From Mesorhizobium sp. YM1C-6-2 (GTDB taxonomy: Bacteria; Pseudomonadota; Alphaproteobacteria; Rhizobiales; Rhizobiaceae): DNA of 40,184 nucleotides. A program made the translations under genes and the position numbers. Positions within the stretch are counted from its first letter, which is position 1; each line of letters starts with the position of its first letter. The notes beneath the pieces are model-generated. The model worked only from the letters and a program-made list of their open reading frames with translations. It had not been told where the DNA came from and did no database searches. Location: positions 1 to 40,184 of the forward strand of contig NZ_RCIZ01000020.1 of assembly GCF_003666685.1 (NCBI RefSeq). The letters run 5' to 3'. Positions 17,320 to 26,673 of this stretch are shown piece by piece.

Positions 17320-18075
17320 TTAGCGGCCGGCTTCTTGCAGAGGTGACGTCCAGCGCGCCGCGCCGCTCGCCATCAGCGTTTCGAGGAAAACCGCGATGAA
17401 CGTCCAGGTCGCGTCGTTCTGTACGAGATGGTGGGTGAGCAGGCCGTAGGGCTCTTCGTTGTCTGCGCTGCCGGTCCTGCGGGCTTCGAGTTCCCGCGCG
17501 AGCTGGGAGTCGAGCAGCGACGGGTCGAGGAGGCCCCCGTCGGATTTCCAGGCCACCGGATCGAGATGCGTGTTGACCTGGAGCAGCCCGTCGGCGGCGA
17601 ATTTGGTTCGGCGTGGCGTGAAGGTCGAAACGGCGGCGAAGCCGATCGCGGGCAGGGCCTCCACGACGTCGGGCGCGATGCGGTTCCAGGGCGGCGTGAA
17701 CAGGGGGAGCGCCTTGTCCCCGAAAAGCTCGTCGAGCCGCTGCCGACCGGCGGCGATTTCCTGGACCATTACGGCGAGCGGCCGGTCCGATTCGAACTCG
17801 GCTTTCTTCTGATCGCGAGATGCATGGTTGGCGTGCCGCCATCCATGCGTTAGCACGAAGGCGGAGGCGGTGCGCAGGCGCTCCGCGAGCTCGGACGTCG
17901 CCGGCTCCGGAATGACCGCCAGATGCAAGGGCGCCTCGAACCGGTCGGCGAGTTCGAGCAGCCGCTCCAGCGCCGGCGTGGGGGCGACGGCGTCGTCGTC
18001 GCGCCACCAGACCGGCAGGATCAGGCCTTCGTCGCGCCAGCGCACCAGCTCAGCGGTAGCCGCAGGCAGCGTCAT
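17320..18075 (-). CDS. Polysaccharide deacetylase family protein
   Basis: The 251-residue protein resembles NodB-fold deacetylases: VWWRDDDAV gives the acidic metal/base residues (D26-D28), and THGWRHANHA (H77, H81, H84) gives the histidines of the second motif. LFTPPWNRI corresponds to the R/P-P-x-x motif, and LLTHHLV to the late His motif. It has no signal peptide, so it probably acts on a cytoplasmic or lipid-linked saccharide. It is the last gene of a six-gene minus-strand operon; its start overlaps the stop of the preceding transferase by four bases. The substrate is unknown; an acetylated hexosamine made by the locus is likely. Confidence 0.82.
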   Translation of the reverse strand: MTLPAATAELVRWRDEGLILPVWWRDDDAVAPTPALERLLELADRFEAPLHLAVIPEPATSELAERLRTASAFVLTHGWRHANHASRDQKKAEFESDRPLAVMVQEIAAGRQRLDELFGDKALPLFTPPWNRIAPDVVEALPAIGFAAVSTFTPRRTKFAADGLLQVNTHLDPVAWKSDGGLLDPSLLDSQLARELEARRTGSADNEEPYGLLTHHLVQNDATWTFIAVFLETLMASGAARWTSPLQEAGR

Positions 18076-19217
18076 TGGCGCGCGTCCAGGAGTTCGGCGA
18101 GGATGCGGCTGGTGCGGGCCGCGCCGTCGAATTGCAGGCCGTCCGCCCTGAAGCGTCCACGCTGGATAGCGGCGGAGGTGGCCGCGGCGAGGTTCTGCGG
18201 GGTGAGATCGTCCTCGGCGATCCGGCCGTAGCCATAGCGCTGCTGGAGCGACGAGGCGCGCAATGTCTGCTCGATTTCGCCGGCCTCGGCGAACGGCACA
18301 AAGACGCCGGGCACGCCGGCCTGCAGCCAGTCGATGGCGGTGTTGTACCCGCATTGACCGACCGCGGCCGCGCAGTTTGTCAGCATCGTGCGATAGTCCG
18401 GGCGCAGCGGTTCGGCAAAAACTGGCGCGCCGTTCGCCACGCGGTTGAGCCTCGCGCAGACGTCCGCCGCGTCGCTGCCGCCGACAAGCAGCCGCCAGCG
18501 ATGATTACCTATGCGTGCGGCTTCGATCGATGTTTCGAACAGCTTGCGCCCGACCGGGCCGCCGCCGGCGGTGACGATGATCTCGTCCGCTCCCTCCCGC
18601 TCCCCAGGGTTTCGGATGGGCACGGGAGGCGCGATGAAGCCCGTATAATGAAGCAGCCGTGCTGTGTCCGGCGTTACCGGCCAGCTTGCTTCAAGCGGCA
18701 CGACCCCTGCGTCCGAATGAACGAGCACGCCGTCGTAATATTCGGCGAGCCAGGTTTCCGTCTGCCGCGCTTTCTTCTCGTTGGAGGGCGGTGCCAGGAT
18801 ATCGCGGATCGAGGCGAAGACGAGCGGCGCCGGCGTCGTCGCCTTGGCGAGAGCAAGTGCGGCCCCGAATTCCTCGCGCAGGACCCGGCGTCCGAACGGA
18901 AAGAGCTCCGTGATGAGGACGTTGGGCGGGTGGGCGCGCAGTGTTTCCTCAAGTACGCGGATGCGCTCGGCCATGAATTCCGGGCTGATCGGATCTCCCG
19001 CGCTGTCGAGCAGGCGGGTAAAACTCGTGCCGTCGGAACGTACGGGCGGAAGCTGCACGAAATCGACGCCCGACATGTCGAGATGTGCTGTCGGCATGCC
19101 GCCCGAAATGAGCAGCGGCGCGAAACCGGCGTCGCGGAGCGCCCGCGCAAGGATCAGCGAGCGGCTGAGGTGCCCGGTGCCGAGCAGGTGGGTGACCAGA
19201 ATGGCGACGCGTTTCAT
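18072..19217 (-). CDS. GT-B glycosyltransferase, MurG/GT28-like
   Basis: The 381-residue protein begins KRVAILVTHLLGTGHLSRSLILARAL, the G-x-G-H-x-x-R pattern of GT-B enzymes related to MurG and to UDP-glucuronosyltransferase-like proteins. The C-terminal half has TAGGGPVGRKL and AVGQCGYNTAIDWLQAGVPGVFVPFAEAGEIEQTLRA, the nucleotide-sugar-binding region with the G-x-N-T and PF-x-x-x-x-E-Q-x-x-R motifs. No membrane segment is seen, so it is cytoplasmic or peripheral. It overlaps both neighbours by four bases. Donor and acceptor are unknown. Confidence 0.85.
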   Translation of the reverse strand: MKRVAILVTHLLGTGHLSRSLILARALRDAGFAPLLISGGMPTAHLDMSGVDFVQLPPVRSDGTSFTRLLDSAGDPISPEFMAERIRVLEETLRAHPPNVLITELFPFGRRVLREEFGAALALAKATTPAPLVFASIRDILAPPSNEKKARQTETWLAEYYDGVLVHSDAGVVPLEASWPVTPDTARLLHYTGFIAPPVPIRNPGEREGADEIIVTAGGGPVGRKLFETSIEAARIGNHRWRLLVGGSDAADVCARLNRVANGAPVFAEPLRPDYRTMLTNCAAAVGQCGYNTAIDWLQAGVPGVFVPFAEAGEIEQTLRASSLQQRYGYGRIAEDDLTPQNLAAATSAAIQRGRFRADGLQFDGAARTSRILAELLDARQ

Positions 19218-19810
19218 GAGCGGTCGGCCTCGATCAGGCGCACCGGTTCGCCGTCATGCGACAGCGAGCCGTCCTCATGGACATCGACCCGGTAAAGTCG
19301 GTCGCGCTTCACCTTGAATGGAGGAGTACCCTCGAAATTCCAGCCGGTCGCGTGAGCCAGCAGGACGCGCATGATGCCGATATGCGAAACGACGACCGCA
19401 GCCCCGCTGATCGAACCCAGCCAGGGTTCGACGCGTTCCCAGACCAGTCGTGGCGTCTCGCCGCCCGGAGGCTGAAAGTCCCATCCCCATTCCTCGATAT
19501 GGCAATAACCCGAACTGCCGTCCTCCAGCAGGTCGACCCCGCGCCGGCCCTCCCAGCGGCCCCAGTCCATTTCGACCAGCGCCGGAACGGCGGTCGGCTC
19601 GCGCCCGGCGACGATGCGCGCGGTTTCCACGGCGCGGACGAGGGGGCTCGAAAACAGAGCGGCGTCCTTGAATTCGTCGGGCAGCCGAAGCCGCGAGAGA
19701 TGCTCGCGCGCCTGCGGGTCCAGCGGTTCGTTGACACGACCCTGTATGCAGCCGGCGCGGTTCCACGCGGTGTGGCCGTGGCGCAGGAGTGCGAGGCGCG
19801 CGGTAATCAG
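19214..19810 (-). CDS. Histidine phosphatase family protein
   Basis: About 198 residues of the phosphoglycerate-mutase-like fold. The RHG motif (LALLRHGHTAWN) is at the start, followed by FSSPLVRAVETARIV, EMDWGRWEGR with the acid residue, and VVSHIGIMRVLL with the second histidine, so the phosphatase site is complete. The substrate could be a sugar phosphate or sugar-nucleotide intermediate of the glycan pathway. No ATG, GTG or TTG lies at the right place; the reading frame opens at CTG (19810-19808), which gives the same 4-base overlap with the upstream stop as the other junctions of this operon. ATT (19807-19805) is the alternative. Confidence 0.85.
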   Translation of the reverse strand: MITARLALLRHGHTAWNRAGCIQGRVNEPLDPQAREHLSRLRLPDEFKDAALFSSPLVRAVETARIVAGREPTAVPALVEMDWGRWEGRRGVDLLEDGSSGYCHIEEWGWDFQPPGGETPRLVWERVEPWLGSISGAAVVVSHIGIMRVLLAHATGWNFEGTPPFKVKRDRLYRVDVHEDGSLSHDGEPVRLIEADRS

Positions 19811-20898
19811 CGCCGCCGCTCCGCAAGGAGAGGGGAGAGCTCCGCCGCCAGCGTGGCGCGTGCGGCGGGCAGCAGATGCTCTACCGCGATCCGGTCGCGT
19901 CCCCTGCGGCCGGCAGCCATCCTGCCGTCGATATCGATGGCGAGCATGTCGATCGCCTTGGCATAGGCTGGAGGATCGTTGGCCGGCACCAGCCAGCCGC
20001 CGTCGCGAACGACGTCCCTTACGCCAGGCCTGTCTTCGGCCAGCACCGGGCAGCCTTGCGCCTGTGCCTCGAGATAGACCATGCCGAAGGCCTCGCCGAC
20101 GCCCGGCCAGGCCAGAAGGTCCCCCTCGCGGAACTGGCTGGCGACGCCGTCCTGGTCGAGGGCGCCGACAAACGTCGTCCTGTCTGCAAACCGCGAAAAC
20201 AACGCTTCGACCTTCCCCCGCGCCGGTCCATCGCCAACGATGTTTAGCGACCATGCCTGCGATTGCACAAGAGCCAGCGCTTCGGCCAGCATTTCGTAGC
20301 TCGCAAGTTTATCGCCGGGGCGGAACATTGCACAGGCAAGTAACCGAAAAGTGTCGGACCACGGGCGTGGTTGCCATGGGGGCAACGTCTCGGCGGCAAG
20401 GAAGGGCCGCAGCCTGGCGAGACGTTGGTTCGGAACGCGATCGCGTTCGAGCGCTTCGCGGTCGTATTCGGTGAGATAGAAGATGATGTTGGCCGCATCG
20501 CAGGCCGTCTCCGCGGCCTTGGCGAACCGGGCGTAAGGCCCTTGCAGGCGGCTCGACGCGCGGGTTCCCTCGATGACCGCATAGGGAATGCCCCATTGCC
20601 TGGAGAGGCGTGGGCCGAGCAGGTCGGGAGCCTTGTAGTAGGTGTGATAGGTGAGCCAGAGGTCCGGCCGCGGACCGGCCGAGAGCAGTTCGATTTCGCG
20701 CTCCGCCGCTTCGAATATGCGCTCCTGCGCTGCCGCATCGCCGACACCGTCGCGGCTGCGCAGCCTGCTTGCCAAACGGACATCGCCGAGAGCCGCGCCT
20801 TCCAGCGCCGTGAGCAGGGCACGCGCCATGGTTCGGTCGCCGGAGGGGACAGGATCGTCCGGCGGTTTCATCGGGGCATAGAAGGCGATGGTGCTCAT
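19807..20898 (-). CDS. Glycosyltransferase family 4
   Basis: The 363-residue GT-B protein has an N-terminal segment APMKPPDDPVPSGDRTMARAL for the acceptor side, NIVGDGPARGKVEAL in the donor domain, and GEAFGMVYLEAQAQGCPVLA, the E-x7-E motif that binds the donor nucleotide sugar. No membrane segments are seen. It sits in the middle of the minus-strand glycan operon with four-base overlaps on both sides. It adds one sugar to the growing saccharide; which sugar is not readable. Confidence 0.87.
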   Translation of the reverse strand: MSTIAFYAPMKPPDDPVPSGDRTMARALLTALEGAALGDVRLASRLRSRDGVGDAAAQERIFEAAEREIELLSAGPRPDLWLTYHTYYKAPDLLGPRLSRQWGIPYAVIEGTRASSRLQGPYARFAKAAETACDAANIIFYLTEYDREALERDRVPNQRLARLRPFLAAETLPPWQPRPWSDTFRLLACAMFRPGDKLASYEMLAEALALVQSQAWSLNIVGDGPARGKVEALFSRFADRTTFVGALDQDGVASQFREGDLLAWPGVGEAFGMVYLEAQAQGCPVLAEDRPGVRDVVRDGGWLVPANDPPAYAKAIDMLAIDIDGRMAAGRRGRDRIAVEHLLPAARATLAAELSPLLAERRR

Positions 20899-22139
20899 CG
20901 GGCCAGGGCTGTTGCCAGCCGGGTGGACAACAGATCGATACCCGCATCCATGCCGAAGCTTTCGACCAACCGAGTGCGGGCAGCGGCGGCCAGCCTCGCA
21001 CGACCCTCGGGATCGGCGATCATTTTGGCGAGGGCGGCGCCGAGTTGTCCGGCGTCGGGTTCGACGAGGATGCCTTGCCTTCCGTTCTCAATGAATTCCG
21101 GGATGGAGGAGACGCTGGTCGAGAGGATCGGGAGTTCCTGGCTCGCGGCTTCCATGAGGACGTTAGGCAGTCCGTCGCGGTCGCCGTCGCTGGCGATGCG
21201 CGAGGGCAGCATGAAGATATCCGCCTCGCGCAAAGCTGAGATGACTTCGCCCTGGTCGCGTGCGCCGCGCCATTCGATGTGTTCGGAAAGGCCGAGCTCT
21301 TTCGCGCGCGCCTTGAGCGCCTGGGACAGGTCGCCGCCGCCGATATGCACGAAGCGCCATTTCAGCGCGGCGGGCAGCTTAGCCAGCGCATCGAGCAGCA
21401 GATTGTAGCCCTTCTTCTCGACCAGCCGGCCCACGGAGATGATGGTGACAGGCTCGTTCGATCCGTCGCGCGGCGGTCGCGGAGGCGGCGGCGAGGGAAA
21501 GCGCGACAGGTCAAGCCCGTGATAGACCAGGTCGAGCTTGGCCGGGTCGGCGGACAGGCTGCGCAGATGCTCGGCGCCGAGGCTGGTACAGGTCACGCCG
21601 AAGGTCGCGCGTTCGAGCTTGTCGCGCTTCTCCCAGTCTGGCGATTTCCAGATGTCCTTGGCGTGGGCCGAAAACCCCCATTCGACGCCGCGCATCATGG
21701 CGGCATAGAGCGCCACCGACGATGGCGTGTGCATGAAATGGGCATAGACGAAATTGAGGTCGGGCGACGCCTCGCGTGCAAGCACCGCGGCCTGGCCGAA
21801 GCGGCGCACGCGGTTGGGTGTCGGGTCGCTGACGAGATGCTTCAGCCACAATTTCAGCGCCGCGCCGAAGCCGGGCAAGCGCGCCGAGCGGGCAAGGCCT
21901 TTCAGGACACGTAAGGGCTCCTGGTAAAGATATTCGGGCAGGTAGCGGACCTTGGCTTTCAGCGCGTCGTGCAGCGCGTGCCGCTTCTTGTCGGTCGGAT
22001 GGCGCATCGACCAGACCTCGAAGCGCAGGCCTCGTTGCTCCAGCGCGACGAGTTCCTGTGCGATGAAGGTTTCGGAGAGGCGCGGCCAGCCCTTCAAAAC
22101 GACTGCGAGCCGCCCGGCAGACGGTACCGCGTCGTTCAT
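20895..22139 (-). CDS. Glycosyltransferase family 4 (WcaL/AmsK-like)
   Basis: The 414-residue protein starts VVLKGWPRLSETFIAQEL, the P-x-L-S-E-T-F-I motif of transferases such as colanic acid WcaL and amylovoran AmsK. The donor domain shows ISVGRLVEKKGYNLLLDAL and DGLPNVLMEAASQELPILST with the E-x7-E pair. It is cytoplasmic or membrane-associated. It overlaps its neighbours by four bases on each side. A proline-rich stretch, SPPPPRPPRDGS, links the two lobes. The family is known for exopolysaccharide and lipopolysaccharide assembly. Confidence 0.88.
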   Translation of the reverse strand: MNDAVPSAGRLAVVLKGWPRLSETFIAQELVALEQRGLRFEVWSMRHPTDKKRHALHDALKAKVRYLPEYLYQEPLRVLKGLARSARLPGFGAALKLWLKHLVSDPTPNRVRRFGQAAVLAREASPDLNFVYAHFMHTPSSVALYAAMMRGVEWGFSAHAKDIWKSPDWEKRDKLERATFGVTCTSLGAEHLRSLSADPAKLDLVYHGLDLSRFPSPPPPRPPRDGSNEPVTIISVGRLVEKKGYNLLLDALAKLPAALKWRFVHIGGGDLSQALKARAKELGLSEHIEWRGARDQGEVISALREADIFMLPSRIASDGDRDGLPNVLMEAASQELPILSTSVSSIPEFIENGRQGILVEPDAGQLGAALAKMIADPEGRARLAAAARTRLVESFGMDAGIDLLSTRLATALAR

Positions 22140-23341
22140 GCGTTGACAGGTGTGCTGATGAGCGACTTCGTCAGCGCGATGATCTTCTCAAGCCCGTCCA
22201 TGAAGCCGACCGGGGCCTTGCCGGAGGGCGGGGTCTGGAAAGGAAGCTCGCGGATCGCCCGGGCCATGACTTCCGGTCCTTCGCCGTCCCGCTCGCGGTC
22301 GAGCATCCGGATCAGCCCGAGCTGCTCGGCGACGGATGCGCGGATGTGCTGTTCCATGCGTGGCACGGTTCGGGGTGCGATGACCGCGCGGCAGTCGAAG
22401 GAGAGGATTTCGCAGAAGGTGTTGTAGCCGCCCATGGCGACGACGCCGAGGGCATTCTGCATCAGACCTTCGATGCGGGAATCGAAGCCGATCGCGGTGA
22501 CGCGCGGCTCTAATGCCGCCACGCGCTGGTCGAAAGCCGCGCGGCGCTCGCCGTTGAGGAAGGGTCCGTAGACGATCAGCGCATCGGGCTGCAGGGTGGG
22601 GTCGTTCTCGTAGGCGCGCAGGGTCCAGTCGACCAGCGCTTCGCCGTCGCCGCCGCCGCCCGGCGTCACCAGCACGAAAGGCTTGTCCGGCAGGGCGGCA
22701 GGGGTTTCGTGTGGCACGACGCGCCGCAGATAGCCGGTATAGCGGACGCGACTTTTGAAGTCCTCGGAGAGGTGGAGGCTCTGCAGCGGGTTGTAGATGC
22801 TCTGGTCGCCATACACCCAGAACTGGTCGTAGAACTTGTCGGCAATGTCGAGTGCGCCCTTGCGCTCCCATTCCTGGCTCAGTGCCTCGGGGGAATCGAG
22901 GATGTCGCGGATGCCGAGCACGATCTTCGCGCGGCCCATCTCCTTGAGGATTTCGAGCGTCGTGGTGAGCTCGCCGCGGAAGCCGGCAGGCTCCTTGTCG
23001 ACGATGACGAGATCCGGGTTGAAGGTCACCGCGGCCGCAAGGATGACGCTGGCGCGCAAAGCCGTCGTCTGCTCGATGTCCATGTTGAGCGATTCGGAGA
23101 CGTAGTCGGCATCGATCGTCTTGACGACGCCCGGCATGCGGATGTGGTCGACGCCGGGCGGGAAGGTGAAGCGACCGGCTACGGGCGACCCTGTCAGGAT
23201 GAGCGCCGACGAGCCTTCCAGCGAGGAGACGAGCCCCTCGGCAATCGCGCGCGAGCGGCGCAGATGGCCCAGCCCGAACGTATCGTGACTGTATAGCAGG
23301 ATGTGCGGAGCACGGTTGGCCTGCTGGACTCCGTCACGCAT
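22136..23341 (-). CDS. GT28-like glycosyltransferase, first gene of minus-strand glycan operon
   Basis: About 401 residues from the ATG at 23341. An upstream in-frame ATG at 23476 would add 45 residues that do not look coding. It opens ILLYSHDTFGLGHLRRSRAIAEGL, a G-x-G-H-x-x-R pattern as in MurG-like enzymes, and the C-terminal half has VTPGGGGDG and VAMGGYNTFCEILSFDCRAVIAPRT followed by MEQHIRA, the donor-binding region. It resembles predicted glycosyltransferases encoded beside WcaL-type GT4 genes. Its stop overlaps the next gene's start by four bases (ATGA). The promoter should lie in the 229 bases shared with the divergent lyase-like gene. Confidence 0.83.
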   Translation of the reverse strand: MRDGVQQANRAPHILLYSHDTFGLGHLRRSRAIAEGLVSSLEGSSALILTGSPVAGRFTFPPGVDHIRMPGVVKTIDADYVSESLNMDIEQTTALRASVILAAAVTFNPDLVIVDKEPAGFRGELTTTLEILKEMGRAKIVLGIRDILDSPEALSQEWERKGALDIADKFYDQFWVYGDQSIYNPLQSLHLSEDFKSRVRYTGYLRRVVPHETPAALPDKPFVLVTPGGGGDGEALVDWTLRAYENDPTLQPDALIVYGPFLNGERRAAFDQRVAALEPRVTAIGFDSRIEGLMQNALGVVAMGGYNTFCEILSFDCRAVIAPRTVPRMEQHIRASVAEQLGLIRMLDRERDGEGPEVMARAIRELPFQTPPSGKAPVGFMDGLEKIIALTKSLISTPVNA

Positions 23342-23570
23342 ACAATAATCCCGCTTCGTATCGACTGGCCGCGCGCAACCGGAATACTCGTTTTGAGGCG
23401 AGTTACCATTAAACTCCGGGAGCCGGTTTGTGAATAGCTTCGGCCAAAAGAGACTGCGGTCGCAGGCCTCCTCCACGGGGCTTTCGCGAAGGCCTTCAAA
23501 GCCTTACATGACATGCTCAACCCGGTCCTACCGGGACGGAATCCTTCGGGCAACTTGCAGGCAGGTGATC
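23342..23570. promoter_or_regulatory. Divergent intergenic region of the glycan locus
   Basis: These 229 bases separate the minus-strand transferase operon from the plus-strand lyase/FkbM/epimerase genes and should hold both promoters. An AT-richer patch lies at about 23380-23420. I saw no convincing dyad. Confidence 0.35.
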
Positions 23571-24383
23571 ATGGCCGGAACCGATGCCCAGCGCATCGCC
23601 GCATCGGGGCGGACCCTGGAAGAACACAGGGATATCGCCAGATCGCTTGAAACCGATCCGCGCGGCAGCCGGACGGTGCGGCTGGACTTCGAAAGCGGCG
23701 ACTTTGCCGGCTGGAGCGTCAGGCGCCTTGCCAAGGACTATTCGGCAGTCATCCAGAGCGAAATCGTGCGCACCGGCAGCAAGGCCTGCCGTTTCGAGAT
23801 CAGGCCTGGGGACTATGTTTCCCAAGGGCTGCGGGCCGAATTGCGCGACTGGTACAATGCTCCGTTTGAGCAGGATACCTGGTACGGCTTCTCCACCTAT
23901 CTGCCGGAGGATTCTTTCGCGCCGCCGAAGGGCGCGGGCGTGGTGCTGGCGCAGTGGCATGACCAGGCGGAGCTTGGCGATCCCGCGGGAAAACCGCCGC
24001 TGGCGATCCGCTATCTGGACGGCACGCTGCGTTTCACCGGTGCGTTTTCGGAAGTTGCGTCGCAGAACCCGGACAAACGCTATGTTTTTCATGAGATACC
24101 GGACGTCGCCCGCGCGACATGGCTGGATTTCGTCTTCCGGATTCACTGGTCTCGGGAAGGGGATTCGAGCATCGACGCCTTCCTCGGCGGACGGAGGCTA
24201 TTTCGCTTCAACGGGCCGCTCGGCTACCGCAACCAGATAAAAGGCCCGTATTTCAAGCTCGGCGTCTATGCGAGCGGAGAAATCACGAGCCCGCTGGTGG
24301 CCTATCACGACAATTACAGCCGCGCCGACAGCTTCGAGGCGGTAGATCCAAGTACGATCCATGGGGCTGCGGACGAGGCATGA
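23571..24383 (+). CDS. Heparin lyase I family (polysaccharide lyase-like) protein
   Basis: The 270-residue protein has the beta-jelly-roll pattern of bacterial heparin-lyase-I-like proteins: VRLDFESGDFAGW at the start, QGLRAELRDW, WYGFSTYLPEDS, VLAQWHDQ and, near the end, GPYFKLGVYASGE with YHDNYSRAD. Such lyases cut uronic-acid-containing polysaccharides by beta-elimination. No signal peptide is visible from the chosen ATG (AGGTGA upstream) or in the longer frame from 23430, which is unusual for an enzyme meant to meet polymer outside the cell. Its stop overlaps the FkbM gene start by four bases. It may trim or release the glycan made by the locus; function is inferred. Confidence 0.75.
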   Translation: MAGTDAQRIAASGRTLEEHRDIARSLETDPRGSRTVRLDFESGDFAGWSVRRLAKDYSAVIQSEIVRTGSKACRFEIRPGDYVSQGLRAELRDWYNAPFEQDTWYGFSTYLPEDSFAPPKGAGVVLAQWHDQAELGDPAGKPPLAIRYLDGTLRFTGAFSEVASQNPDKRYVFHEIPDVARATWLDFVFRIHWSREGDSSIDAFLGGRRLFRFNGPLGYRNQIKGPYFKLGVYASGEITSPLVAYHDNYSRADSFEAVDPSTIHGAADEA

Positions 24384-25642
24384 GTTCGATCGGGTCTCCA
24401 GGTGCGGTCGCTGTCGTTTCATTGTCGGGAGAGCGGCCGGAAACCCTGCCCAGGAAAGGGAGCTTCGCCGCCGTCCGTGCCCTCGGTCCAACGGACCATG
24501 CCCCGGATATGCGGGCGGCCTGGGCCGCGGCGGTCGAGCTTGCAAGAGAGGCAGGCGCCGAATGGATGATCGCGCCGGCGCCGGGTGAGGCGATTCCCGA
24601 CGATGCCTTCGAACTCGCCGCACCGGGCCTCGGGCTCTACGACGCGATTTTCGGAGCGGCCCATGTGCGGGGTAGCAACGAAGACGTGGCGAAGCTCAGC
24701 CGGCTGGCTTTCGACACGGCGGACAGGCTGCCGCACGCTCTGCTGAACTGGTGGATGCCGCAGACGCATCTGGTGCGGACGGAGGTGGCATCCCAGGCGT
24801 TGGCACGCATTGCGGATGGCCGAAACTGGAAACTCGACTATCTGTTCGACATCTGGGCCAATGCGCGGTGCCTGAAGTCGGCACAGCCGCTCCTGGAACT
24901 CGACGTCGAGCCGATGCCGCTGGACGCCGAGGGCAGGGATCATGTGCTGCGGCGTCTCGTCGAAAAGCCGGTCTTCCTGCCGATCGTGCACGGCGACGCC
25001 GTCTATTATCTTCCCTACACCGGCCGGAACGCAGGGATAGAACGCGAGCAGACGCGCGGCCTGTTCTTCGAGGCGATGGAACTGGAAGAACTGCGCAAGG
25101 TCGTGAGGCCCGGCGCGCATGTCGTCGACGTCGGAGCCAACACAGGCAACCATACGATCTTTTTCGCCGGCCCGATGAAGGCGGCCTCGGTGCTGCCCTT
25201 CGAGCCGCTGCCGGCGGCGGCGGACGCGCTGCGCGCAAGCGTAGCGCGGAACGGCCTCACGAACGTCGACCTGTCGCGGCTCGGGGTAGGCGTCGGGGAT
25301 CGCGAAGGACGGGTAAAGCTCGTGTTTTCGGGCCGGGGCGGGCTCGGCGCCACCAGCCTCGCGCCCGATCCGGCAGGGGAAATCAGTGTCGCGCCGCTCG
25401 ATTCGATGGTATCGGGTCCAGTCGATCTGCTCAAAATCGATGTCGAGGGAATGGAGATGAGCGTGCTGGCAGGCTCGCGGGAACTGATCCGGCGCTCGAA
25501 GCCGCTGATCTTCGTGGAGATTGCAAACCGGAATACGCCGGCCCTAATGGAATGGCTGGACAATACGGGCTACCGGGTAATGCGCATCTTCACCGACAAG
25601 GGCCACGCCAACTATCTGCTCGCGCCCGAGGCTGCCGGCTGA
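24380..25642 (+). CDS. FkbM-family methyltransferase with extra N-terminal domain
   Basis: The 420-residue protein ends in an FkbM SAM-dependent methyltransferase domain: motif [16 protein letters not shown] (248-262), [14 protein letters not shown], then [19 protein letters not shown] and [10 protein letters not shown]. The first 190 or so residues form a separate region (with [20 protein letters not shown]) that weakly recalls a GT2-like fold without clear catalytic motifs. FkbM enzymes O-methylate sugars or polyketides; here a sugar of the surface glycan is the likely target. The ATG overlaps the lyase stop by four bases, and the stop (TGATG) overlaps the epimerase start by one. Confidence 0.85.
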   Translation: MSSIGSPGAVAVVSLSGERPETLPRKGSFAAVRALGPTDHAPDMRAAWAAAVELAREAGAEWMIAPAPGEAIPDDAFELAAPGLGLYDAIFGAAHVRGSNEDVAKLSRLAFDTADRLPHALLNWWMPQTHLVRTEVASQALARIADGRNWKLDYLFDIWANARCLKSAQPLLELDVEPMPLDAEGRDHVLRRLVEKPVFLPIVHGDAVYYLPYTGRNAGIEREQTRGLFFEAMELEELRKVVRPGAHVVDVGANTGNHTIFFAGPMKAASVLPFEPLPAAADALRASVARNGLTNVDLSRLGVGVGDREGRVKLVFSGRGGLGATSLAPDPAGEISVAPLDSMVSGPVDLLKIDVEGMEMSVLAGSRELIRRSKPLIFVEIANRNTPALMEWLDNTGYRVMRIFTDKGHANYLLAPEAAG

Positions 25643-26670
25643 TGCGTTTCTTCATCACGGGTACTGCGGGCTTCATCGGCTTTCATCTGGCGCGGCGTCT
25701 GCTGGACGATGGCCACACGGTCGTCGGCTATGACGGCATCACGCCTTACTATGACGTCGCCCTGAAGCGCCGTCGCCACGCGATCCTGGCTGAAAACCCC
25801 GGGTTTGTGGCTGTCGAGGCCATGCTGGAGGACGCTCCGGCCCTGCGCGCGGCAGCCGACAAGGCCGCTCCCGATGTGATCGTCCACCTCGCCGCGCAGG
25901 CGGGCGTGCGCTACAGCCTTGAGGAGCCCCACGCCTACGCCAGCGCCAATCTGACCGGCATGGTGAACATGCTGGAGCTTTGCCGAGCGCTGAAGCCGCG
26001 GCATTTCCTGTTCGGGTCGACCAGTTCGGTCTACGGCATGTCGGACAAGCCGGAATTCGTGGAGACGGACACCACCGACCGGCCGGTGTCGCTCTACGCC
26101 GCCACCAAGAAGTCCGGTGAGGTGATGGCGCATTCCTATGCGCATCTCTTCGGCATCCCGACGACGGTCTGCCGCTTCTTCACCGTCTACGGTCCGTACG
26201 GGCGGCCAGACATGTCGCTGTTCAAGTTCGTCAGCGCCATCCTGAACGATGAACCGATCGACGTGTTCGGCAAGGGCGTGCATGAGCGCGACTTCACCTA
26301 TGTCGGCGATCTCGTCGAGGGGGTGACGCGGCTGATCGGCTGCGTTCCGGAGACAGGCAAGCCGGTGATCGCGGCCGGCGTCACCGACACGCTCTCGGCC
26401 GTAGCTCCGTATCGCGAGGTCAACATGGCCGGCGGCAACGCCGTCGGGTTGATTCGTTACATAGAGACGATCGAGGAAATCCTTGGGAAGAAAGCGAAAT
26501 TGAACCTGCTGCCGATGCAGGCGGGTGACGTGATGCGGACCGCCGGCTCGCCCGCCTTGCTGGAGGCGCTGACGGGCTACAGGCCGGATACAGACATCCG
26601 GACGGGCTTGGCCAGCTTCATCGACTGGTACGTCAAGGAACAGCGTTTGCCGACCGGCGAGGCGCGCTGA
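25642..26670 (+). CDS. lpsL: UDP-glucuronate 4-epimerase-like NAD-dependent epimerase
   Basis: The 342-residue short-chain dehydrogenase-fold enzyme has the NAD-binding GTAGFIG (G7, G10, G13) and the catalytic pair Y152/K156 in SLYAATKKS, with FGSTSSVYG before it. The segments [23 protein letters not shown] and [13 protein letters not shown] are typical of the UDP-glucuronate 4-epimerase group (LpsL, CapI), which converts UDP-glucuronate to UDP-galacturonate. It lies between the FkbM gene (one-base overlap) and a UDP-sugar dehydrogenase (three-base gap), which fits supply of uronic-acid donors. The symbol is by analogy with rhizobial LpsL. Confidence 0.85.
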   Translation: MRFFITGTAGFIGFHLARRLLDDGHTVVGYDGITPYYDVALKRRRHAILAENPGFVAVEAMLEDAPALRAAADKAAPDVIVHLAAQAGVRYSLEEPHAYASANLTGMVNMLELCRALKPRHFLFGSTSSVYGMSDKPEFVETDTTDRPVSLYAATKKSGEVMAHSYAHLFGIPTTVCRFFTVYGPYGRPDMSLFKFVSAILNDEPIDVFGKGVHERDFTYVGDLVEGVTRLIGCVPETGKPVIAAGVTDTLSAVAPYREVNMAGGNAVGLIRYIETIEEILGKKAKLNLLPMQAGDVMRTAGSPALLEALTGYRPDTDIRTGLASFIDWYVKEQRLPTGEAR

Positions 26671-26673
26671 GCA

